Source: an uncultured delta proteobacterium (lineage in GTDB: Bacteria > UBA10199 > GCA-002796325 > 1-14-0-20-49-13). Taken from it: 5,068 bases of DNA. The stretch lies in assembly GCA_903868375.1 (NCBI GenBank), contig CAIPVD010000335.1:1-5068 (forward strand), in the 5' to 3' direction. The position numbers and the translations under genes were made by a program. The notes under the pieces were generated by a model, which was not told the origin of the DNA, made no database searches, and saw nothing but the letters and a program-made list of their open reading frames with translations. Positions 1 to 5,068 of this stretch are shown in pieces. The stretch's first letter is position 1. Each line of letters starts with the position of its first letter.

Positions 1-2309
1 GCGGTCTTTTCTTCCGATAGCACCGCCGTTTCAACCGTAAGTTTATCGCGCGTTCTCTGCCAATTTTCCAGGTCCTGGCTCATGCCAAGGACATCGCGTT
101 CTTTATGTACGAACTCGACCTCTTGAGAATGAAGCGCCGACTTTAGCTGCGCAATGCGCGCGTCGTTCACCTGCAAACGGCTACGCAGGTCGCTCAAAAG
201 TTCGTTCTTTGAATTGACCTCTGCTGTCAACCTTGCGACTTCGGATGTCAGTTCCGCTATCTCGCGTTTCTTCTCGAGAAACTGCTTGGATGAATCGTTT
301 CCGCTTCCACCAGATACCACTCCGTACGGATCGACCACTTCGCCATCCAGTGTCACAAGCGTTTTATTATGGCCATTTGCCTGCCAGACGCTTAACGCCT
401 TGCGCAGATCGCTCACGAGTATCATGTCGTTAAAAAGATATTTGCCGATGCTCTTGTAACTATCGGCGAACTTAACGTAATCGACGAGCGGCCCGATAAT
501 ACCTTCGCCAGTTGGGGCTGGGCTTGCCTCTACCGATTCTCTTACCTCCATCGGCACGAACGTGGAACGGCCGGCAGATGCGGTCTTTAGATAATCGATC
601 GCCTCTACGCCTTCCTGATGCGATTTGACAACGACATACTGGAGCTTATCGCCAAGCGCCGCGCTAACCGCGCTTTCGTAATGCGGTTCGGTTTCTATCA
701 TCTCGCTTATCGTGCCGTATATTCCGGACGTCGTTTCAGGAGCTTCTGTCCGCTTCTTAAGCACGGCGCGAACGCCTTCGTTGTAGCCTTCGAAATTCGA
801 CTGCAGTTCTTCCAGCGATATAAGGCGCGAACGTTTTTGCGCCAGCATTTGATTGAACGAATTGAAATCGGCCTCGTTATGTTGAACGTCCGATTTTATC
901 TTTTCCGTGTCGGTGATGAGCGTTGCAAGTTCAAGCGAAAGATTTTCCTTCGTCCCCTTCATTCCGTCTATCGTACCGCGCGCGTTAAGTATCTGCGCGT
1001 TCACATCAGAGATCTTCTGGTCGATGGCGTCGATCTCGGTCTGGTTCTTAGCTATTCGTCCAGAGATATCTATCTCCTGGCGATCGATCTGTTCAACTCT
1101 CGCCTTCGAATCGGAGATCGTCCTTATGCATTCGACGACATCTTTTCGCAGCTCTTCAACCTGCGCGTTCACGCTATTAAAAGATGCCTGCAGTTCCACC
1201 GACTTTGATTGTATAGCGGTAACCGCCTCTTCGATCTGCGCCAGTTCTATATCTGCGTTGACCTTCTTTTCATTTGCGCCCGCAAGTTCTCCGTCTGTCG
1301 CTGCAAGTTTTTCTTTTAGATCTACGATATCTTTCGCCAGCTGTTCGCAGCGTAACCCTCGTTCGCCAAGTTGATCGGTCTTGAACTTCACTTCCGCTTC
1401 GTTAAGCTTCATCTGATTCTGCAACTCATAGATCGCTTCCTGTATCGAATTTAATTTGCGCTCTTTTTCGGAGAGTTCCAATTTTGTGGAATCGATCTGC
1501 GTCTCTTCGTTCGATAAGTGCGCGGCTTTAGATGCCTCATCTTCGGAAAGGCTTGCAAGTTTCTCTCTTAAAGAATTTAGTTCGTTCGACCAGGTGCGGT
1601 ATTGATGCGATGAAAGAGAAAGTTCTAAAGTTCGCAGCTCGTCCGCGAAGAGCTTGTATCTTTCCGCCTTCTTCGCCTGGCGAGATAAAGAATTTTTCTG
1701 ATGTTCGAGTTCGGAAATGATATCTGATAAACGATCAAGGTTCTGCTTTGTCGCTTCGATCTTGCGAAGCGCCGCGTCCCTGTGCATTTTGAACTTGGAG
1801 ATGCCGGCAGCTTCTTCAAGCAGCGCGCGTCTTTCCTCGGGCTTAGCCGAAACGATTCGTTCGACCTGGCCTTGTTCGACTATCGAATACGCCTTCGTGC
1901 CGACGCCTGTTCCCAAGAAAAATTCGATGATATCTTTGTGCCTGCACGGAACTTTGTTGATGTAATATTCCGATTCGCCGGAACGATAAAGCCGGCGGCC
2001 AATTGTTATCTCCGAATAACTTGCATATTCTGCCGGCGCCCTGCCGTCTGCATTGTCGAAGGTCAGAAACACGCTTGCCATGCCGGTTGCAGGGCGCGCT
2101 TCGCTTCCGTTAAAAATAACGTCGCTCATGTCGCTTCCGCGCAGATGTTTCGCAGATTGTTCGCCCATGACCCAACGTATCGAATCTACAACGTTCGATT
2201 TTCCGCTGCCGTTAGGGCCGACGATAGATGTGATGCCTTCGTCGAATGTTATTATCGTTCTATCTACAAAAGATTTGAAGCCGATGAGCTCCAGTGATTT
2301 CAGCCGCAT
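1..2309 (-). CDS. smc: Chromosome segregation/condensation ATPase SMC, N-terminal 769 residues (3' end cut by window edge)
   Basis: SMC is the ABC-type ATPase core of the bacterial condensin (with ScpA and ScpB), which loops and compacts the chromosome near replication origins. The reading frame is open from 2309 to the window edge, with no stop or frameshift. It begins MRLKSLELIGFKSF, a typical SMC start. Walker A GPNGSGKS lies at residues 31-38 (2196-2219), the likely arginine finger in KHLRG is R57, and the Q-loop is in VEQGQVERI near residue 146. Residues about 165-505 are charged, Leu-rich first coiled coil. The hinge follows: GYNEGV at 508-513, GIYGTI at 529-534, and a closing VTLDGEVVDPYGVVSGGSG at 652-670. 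The returning coil runs from about 675 to the edge. Full SMC is usually about 1,150-1,200 residues, so about 400 are missing, including the C-terminal signature and Walker B motifs. The start is well fixed, because an in-frame TAA lies two codons upstream of the ATG. The family call is near certain from the head and hinge together; scpA and scpB are not in view. Confidence 0.97.
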   Translation of the reverse strand, partial: MRLKSLELIGFKSFVDRTIITFDEGITSIVGPNGSGKSNVVDSIRWVMGEQSAKHLRGSDMSDVIFNGSEARPATGMASVFLTFDNADGRAPAEYASYSEITIGRRLYRSGESEYYINKVPCRHKDIIEFFLGTGVGTKAYSIVEQGQVERIVSAKPEERRALLEEAAGISKFKMHRDAALRKIEATKQNLDRLSDIISELEHQKNSLSRQAKKAERYKLFADELRTLELSLSSHQYRTWSNELNSLREKLASLSEDEASKAAHLSNEETQIDSTKLELSEKERKLNSIQEAIYELQNQMKLNEAEVKFKTDQLGERGLRCEQLAKDIVDLKEKLAATDGELAGANEKKVNADIELAQIEEAVTAIQSKSVELQASFNSVNAQVEELRKDVVECIRTISDSKARVEQIDRQEIDISGRIAKNQTEIDAIDQKISDVNAQILNARGTIDGMKGTKENLSLELATLITDTEKIKSDVQHNEADFNSFNQMLAQKRSRLISLEELQSNFEGYNEGVRAVLKKRTEAPETTSGIYGTISEMIETEPHYESAVSAALGDKLQYVVVKSHQEGVEAIDYLKTASAGRSTFVPMEVRESVEASPAPTGEGIIGPLVDYVKFADSYKSIGKYLFNDMILVSDLRKALSVWQANGHNKTLVTLDGEVVDPYGVVSGGSGNDSSKQFLEKKREIAELTSEVARLTAEVNSKNELLSDLRSRLQVNDARIAQLKSALHSQEVEFVHKERDVLGMSQDLENWQRTRDKLTVETAVLSEEKT

Positions 2310-2320
2310 AAGTTATTGAA

Positions 2321-2325
2321 CCCCC
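2321..2325 (-). promoter_or_regulatory. Weak ribosome binding site of smc
   Basis: A GGGGG run is the only purine-rich stretch upstream of the smc ATG, with an 11-base spacer (TTCAATAACTT). That spacing is longer than the usual 5-9 bases and the run is not a good AGGAGG match, so translation initiation may be modest. The start itself is not in doubt, because of the in-frame stop just upstream and the homologous N-terminus. Confidence 0.45.
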
Positions 2326-2353
2326 AAAGTTTTTTCAGTCTAATAACGCGCAG

Positions 2354-2382
2354 ATTCTACTTAAGTGCCCGTAATTTGTAAA
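2354..2382 (-). promoter_or_regulatory. Predicted sigma-70-type promoter for smc
   Basis: Read on the minus strand, TTTACA (2377-2382) matches the -35 consensus TTGACA at five of six positions. TAGAAT (2354-2359) matches the -10 consensus TATAAT at five of six. The spacer (2360-2376) is exactly 17 bases, the optimum. A transcript would start near 2346-2348, giving a leader of about 38 bases before the smc ATG. The site lies in the largest gap of the window and points at smc, so smc probably has its own promoter. This is prediction from consensus only. Confidence 0.6.
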
Positions 2383-2410
2383 CAAAATAGTTGGAAAAAA
2401 TGAGAAAAAA

Positions 2411-3193
2411 TTATCGCGGGCCACCGATAAAAGTTGGCTTGTTCAAGGCTGCTTGCAGGTCGGACATTTTCAGCTCTTCGCCCTTGACCTTCACTTCGAT
2501 ATCTTTGAATGTGCCGTCGCGCTTATCATATATGGTGAGCCGCGAAAACTGTAAGCTTAACGGGACATACTTTCTTCTGTCGAATTCGTCAAACAACCCA
2601 CGCATCTCGCTCTGAAAGGAACCCTTCAAGTTAAAATTGTCATATATAAACGCCGCGGTTTTGAGAGCCAAGAATTCTTCGTACTCATAAGGCCTCGATG
2701 TAATGTCAGCTATCTTTGCAACATTATTATAATCGGCATGGCCAAGCAATTCATCGTAGTTCAAGATAAGCGACATATCGCTCTTTCGTAGCGCCAGGTC
2801 CGGCCTGCCATAGATAGGTTTTCTGTTACGATCCAGAACCGAAATGTCCAAATGGTCGCTCTTTATATCTATGTGGTAAGAATCCGACCCTGCCCATTTT
2901 AGCAGATTCTCAAGCGGATTATCGGCCTCGAATATCGAAAGAATGCCGTTCGCATCGCCTGCGTTATCTCGTTCAATCATCGCCTTGCGCATATTTATAG
3001 GAAGATTCGAAAACCCCTGACAAACACTTGGGTCGGCGGCGCCATACCTTGATAATGAACAGCCGTGGAAATATTGAAACGAGTCCTGCCTGGCTACATC
3101 CAGCTTTCTTACCGAAGCTGCCTCTTCGCGTGTGAATATGCCGTTTTGATCGGGATCTAGGTTAAAAAAATCTATGGGCCGCATTTCTACCAT
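2411..3193 (-). CDS. Uncharacterised 260-residue protein with an EF-hand-like calcium loop
   Basis: I do not recognise this family. Residues 13-24, DPDQNGIFTREE, match the 12-residue EF-hand loop: Asp at 1 and 3, Asn at 5, Gly at 6 and Glu at 12. The following AASVRKLD is compatible with an exiting helix. A second loop-like stretch, AGDANGILSIFE (78-89), keeps Asp3, Asn5, Gly6 and Glu12 but has Ala at position 1. Two cysteines (C45 and C58) lie between them. The rest is mixed and charged, with a Lys- and Glu-rich tail (IEVKVKGEELKMSDLQ). There is no signal peptide or membrane segment, so it looks cytoplasmic unless exported by another route. The gene starts 49 bp after the lipoprotein stop and ends 101 bp before smc. 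No good Shine-Dalgarno precedes ATG 3193; ATG 3184 (residue 4) is the alternative, and an in-frame TAA near 3240 limits any extension. Calcium binding is inferred from the loop alone. That it is a real gene is likely from its length, strand and tight packing. Confidence 0.8.
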   Translation of the reverse strand: MVEMRPIDFFNLDPDQNGIFTREEAASVRKLDVARQDSFQYFHGCSLSRYGAADPSVCQGFSNLPINMRKAMIERDNAGDANGILSIFEADNPLENLLKWAGSDSYHIDIKSDHLDISVLDRNRKPIYGRPDLALRKSDMSLILNYDELLGHADYNNVAKIADITSRPYEYEEFLALKTAAFIYDNFNLKGSFQSEMRGLFDEFDRRKYVPLSLQFSRLTIYDKRDGTFKDIEVKVKGEELKMSDLQAALNKPTFIGGPR

Positions 3194-3242
3194 ATCTATA
3201 ATGATTATCGGCCAATGCAGGGCAAAAGTTGCTACTTATTTA

Positions 3243-4409
3243 TTACGGATAGGCGGCAACGACAGCTAAAGTTGCCAGGTTGATAATGGAGATGTTATTA
3301 GACTGAAGGTTCGTGACGTAAAGATATTGATCTACGCTGCCTACGGTATAAATGCCCATACCAAATGGCTGCGTTCCAAGCGTGATATCCGCGACCGTTT
3401 TCGTGAGAGCGGGACGGTTGATTATAGAAAGCGAGTTATCGCCCATATTCGTTACGAAGATGTAACTGGGGTTCGTCGAAAATGTAACTTCCTGCGCGTC
3501 TGCCAATGTGTCGATGCCGACCTGTACCGTCGCTGCAACTACGCCGGCGGTTGTCTGGCTGGTCAGCGTAACGATTCCGGTCGGTGGCAATATCGGGAAC
3601 GCAGCCGGATTTATGGCGATAAGGTTCGAATTGCTCGTCGATGAATCTACGCTCACCACATAAACATAAGTGCCGTCGTAGGTGATTCCGCGCGGGCTTG
3701 ATATGTCCCAAATAAGGTAATCCAGCTTTTTGCCGTCGATATCGAATATCATGACACCGCCATCGGGGCGGGTTAAATATGCCTGGCGGCCAACTATCGT
3801 GATCTCGCGCTGCTGCGCCTGCGGCAACACGTTGCCATCCGACAAGTTCAGATTAAAGAGCGAAAGGCTGTTTATTGTTGCCGGAGCTGCCAGCGTAAAA
3901 TAGTCCAGATAGCCATCGGACGTTGCGGTGTAAATTGTGCCCGTAACGGCATCAAACGCCATTGCAAAGGGATTCTGGCCATCGCTGTAGGTATCGATAT
4001 TCAAAAAATTGGCGCTCGTTTCATCTATGTTGACGCGGAGAATATGGTCCTGCAAAACGCTTACGTCTGTCGAAAAGCGGTTGGCCGTGTAAATAAACTT
4101 TTCCGCCAAGTCGTAGTACGAATCGCCCGAAAAATTATCCATTATCGCCGTGTTCAAAAGTTTTGGCGCGGTCGGCGTGGTAATGTCATAGACCTGAAAG
4201 GAACCGGTGGTGTAATTGTACGCATTGTTCGAGTTGATAAGGTATGCCCTGTTCGTTGTGGAATCGACCGTGATATTAATGGGCGACGAAAGATTGTTGC
4301 CTATCGCAGGAAAGATACCCCCGCTGCTAGCGCAGGCGAAAAAAATAAAGGGGGAAAGAAGCAATATTATAAAAGCTATCGACTTTAATGCCCTTGATAA
4401 TTTTTGCAT
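3243..4409 (-). CDS. Probable lipoprotein with a seven-bladed YVTN-type beta-propeller
   Basis: The 388-residue product starts with a lipoprotein-like signal: basic n-region (MQKLSRALK), hydrophobic core (residues 11-24), then FFAC with the candidate acylated cysteine at C26. Ala at +2 argues for the outer membrane by the enterobacterial Lol rule. From about residue 40 there are seven repeat-like units, beginning near SPINITVDS, DSYYDLAEK, NPFAMAFDA, REITIVGRQ, SPRGITYDG, QEVTFSTNP and QPFGMGIYT. The last two are the clearest, with IFVTN (317-321) followed by NSLSIIN and LYVTN (363-367) followed by NNISIIN. This is the YVTN/40-residue propeller pattern, found in surface and extracytoplasmic proteins that bind ligands or act as scaffolds; the ligand here is unknown. 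No enzyme motif is visible. The start is supported by a good ribosome binding site and the signal sequence, and the gene ends with a double stop, TAATAA. It lies 19 bp after ppdK, so shared transcription is likely. Secretion and fold are fairly sure; function is open. Confidence 0.88.
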   Translation of the reverse strand: MQKLSRALKSIAFIILLLSPFIFFACASSGGIFPAIGNNLSSPINITVDSTTNRAYLINSNNAYNYTTGSFQVYDITTPTAPKLLNTAIMDNFSGDSYYDLAEKFIYTANRFSTDVSVLQDHILRVNIDETSANFLNIDTYSDGQNPFAMAFDAVTGTIYTATSDGYLDYFTLAAPATINSLSLFNLNLSDGNVLPQAQQREITIVGRQAYLTRPDGGVMIFDIDGKKLDYLIWDISSPRGITYDGTYVYVVSVDSSTSNSNLIAINPAAFPILPPTGIVTLTSQTTAGVVAATVQVGIDTLADAQEVTFSTNPSYIFVTNMGDNSLSIINRPALTKTVADITLGTQPFGMGIYTVGSVDQYLYVTNLQSNNISIINLATLAVVAAYP

Positions 4410-4414
4410 TCTTT

Positions 4415-4419
4415 CCCCC
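4415..4419 (-). promoter_or_regulatory. Ribosome binding site of the propeller lipoprotein gene
   Basis: GGGGG followed by AAAGA and then ATG gives a purine-rich Shine-Dalgarno region with a 5-base spacer. It sits inside the 19-base gap after the ppdK stop and selects ATG 4409, which begins a complete signal peptide. The gap is too short to hold a terminator plus a new promoter, which supports co-transcription with ppdK. Confidence 0.7.
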
Positions 4420-4428
4420 GTTAAATAA

Positions 4429-5068
4429 CTACTTCGTTTCAGAAGCTTCCATTCCCTTTTCTAAGATCACCGCATGTGCTGCTGCAAGGCGCGCGATCGG
4501 CACACGGTATGGAGAACAGCTTACGTAATTCAAGCCTATCTTGTGGCAGAACATTACGCTCTGTGCTTCTCCGCCGTGTTCGCCGCAGATGCCAATTTCC
4601 ATTTTCGGCTTTACCTTGCGGCCCTTCTCGATAGCTATCTGCATCATCTGGCCAACGCCCTTCTGATCGATCGTTACGAACGGGTCGCTTGGAAGGATAT
4701 GCTTTTCAATGTATTCCTTCAGAAACTTTCCTGCATCATCGCGCGACAACCCGAACGTTGTCTGGGTTAAGTCGTTCGTTCCGAACGAGAAGAAATCTGC
4801 GTGTTCCGCGATCTCATCTGCTGTGATGCAAGCACGGACAAGTTCGATCATCGTACCGATCTTGTATGCAACCTTGGTGCCTGTGCGAGCTATCACATCT
4901 TCTGCTACCTTCTCTGATATGTTGCGCAGGTACTTAAGTTCGTTAACGTGGCCAACGAGAGGTATCTCGATCTCGGGTATCGATTCGATCTTTTCATCGC
5001 GCTTTAATTCGCAGGCGGCTTCCATTATGGCCTGAACCTGCATCGCGTAGATCTCCGGGAACGTGACC
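4429..5068 (-). CDS. ppdK: Pyruvate, phosphate dikinase, C-terminal 212 residues (5' part beyond window edge)
   Basis: PPDK interconverts ATP + phosphate + pyruvate and AMP + pyrophosphate + PEP in the cytoplasm, serving glycolysis or gluconeogenesis. The frame is open from the window edge (VTFPEIYAMQVQ) to TAG at 4429-4431. This is the PEP/pyruvate-binding TIM-barrel domain. With numbering from the first complete codon, visible active-site residues are E75 in GTMIEL, N98 and D99 in FSFGTNDLTQ, and the catalytic acid/base cysteine C161 in GICGEHGG (codon at 4585-4587). Their spacing matches Glu745, Asn768, Asp769 and Cys831 of the Clostridium symbiosum enzyme exactly, as I recall that numbering, so this part carries no net insertion or deletion. 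The longer FSFGTNDLTQTTFGLSRDD form and the ICGEHGGE motif fit PPDK better than PEP synthase or PTS enzyme I. The ATG at 5043 is internal, not a start. The ATP-grasp and phosphohistidine domains should lie just beyond the edge. Confidence 0.97.
   Translation of the reverse strand, partial: VTFPEIYAMQVQAIMEAACELKRDEKIESIPEIEIPLVGHVNELKYLRNISEKVAEDVIARTGTKVAYKIGTMIELVRACITADEIAEHADFFSFGTNDLTQTTFGLSRDDAGKFLKEYIEKHILPSDPFVTIDQKGVGQMMQIAIEKGRKVKPKMEIGICGEHGGEAQSVMFCHKIGLNYVSCSPYRVPIARLAAAHAVILEKGMEASETK

Larger units (their letters stand above)
2310..2410. other. 101 bp intergenic gap between the EF-hand-like gene and smc
   Basis: This AT-rich gap is the longest non-coding stretch in the window. 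Just after the stop of the upstream gene, the minus strand carries two T-rich runs (about 2395-2410). The smc promoter follows, and then the smc leader. I found no convincing hairpin, so a strong intrinsic terminator is not supported and read-through from the upstream genes into smc remains possible. Confidence 0.7.

Noticed and set aside
618..1374. Overlapping plus-strand open frames of 196 and 155 codons opposite smc
   Set aside because: They lie wholly antisense to the well-supported SMC coiled coil. Their translations are Arg-, Phe- and Ser-rich with no recognisable domain, as expected from reversing Glu-, Lys- and Asp-rich codons.
1717..2319. Plus-strand open frames of 171, 88 and 82 codons opposite the SMC head
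   Set aside because: This segment codes on the minus strand for the conserved Walker A and Q-loop regions, and the plus-strand products resemble no known domain.
2395..2440. Possible intrinsic terminator at the end of the EF-hand-like gene
   Set aside because: T-rich runs are present, but the only stem nearby (GCCA with TGGC around an 11-base interval) is four pairs plus a mismatch and sits about 12 bases from the T run, too weak to call.
3218..3232. Small inverted repeat GCAA-CTT-TTGC in the 49 bp gap before the EF-hand-like gene
   Set aside because: A four-pair stem with a three-base loop and no following T tract is expected by chance.
3327..3711. Open frames on both strands in other frames within the propeller gene (3327-3644 plus, 3436-3711 minus)
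   Set aside because: They overlap the continuous lipoprotein frame, which has a signal peptide and propeller repeats; the alternatives show neither repeats nor plausible starts.
4474..5035. Plus-strand open frames opposite ppdK (4474-4770 and 4709-5035)
   Set aside because: The minus strand carries the conserved PPDK active-site motifs throughout, so these are antisense shadows.
5041..5043. ATG at 5043 as the start of a separate short gene
   Set aside because: The reading frame continues upstream to the window edge with residues VTFPEIYA that belong to PPDK, so the ATG is an internal Met.

Overview
The window shows four genes in a row, all on the minus strand, with both outer genes cut by the window edges. 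In order of transcription they are the 3' end of ppdK (pyruvate, phosphate dikinase), a probable lipoprotein with a seven-bladed YVTN-type beta-propeller, an unrecognised 260-residue protein with an EF-hand-like calcium loop, and the first two thirds of smc (chromosome condensation ATPase). Coding density is high: the gaps are 19, 49 and 101 bp. I see no tRNA, rRNA, CRISPR array, insertion sequence or phage gene.

The organism looks like a Gram-negative bacterium of intermediate GC. The lipoprotein has a plausible lipobox and no Asp at +2, which fits an outer membrane destination. A bacterial-type SMC together with PPDK is compatible with a deltaproteobacterium-like or related anaerobic lineage, but nothing here fixes the taxonomy and I hold that placement weakly.

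Region by region: 4429-5068 is the C-terminal PEP/pyruvate-binding domain of PPDK with its active-site Glu, Asn and Cys in place. 3243-4409 is the secreted propeller lipoprotein, with a good ribosome binding site just after the ppdK stop, so the two are probably co-transcribed. 2411-3193 is the EF-hand-like orphan, with a weak translation start. The 101 bp gap at 2310-2410 holds a near-consensus sigma-70-type promoter pointing into smc. 1-2309 encodes SMC residues 1-769: ATPase head N-half, first coiled coil, hinge, and the start of the returning coil.

The four genes do not form an obvious pathway. PPDK is central carbon metabolism, SMC is chromosome organisation, and the two middle genes are accessory proteins of unknown role. 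The smc promoter suggests that smc is at least partly uncoupled from the genes upstream. Long plus-strand open frames opposite smc and the lipoprotein gene are antisense shadows. This is mostly an ordinary region; the part least explained is the middle pair of genes.
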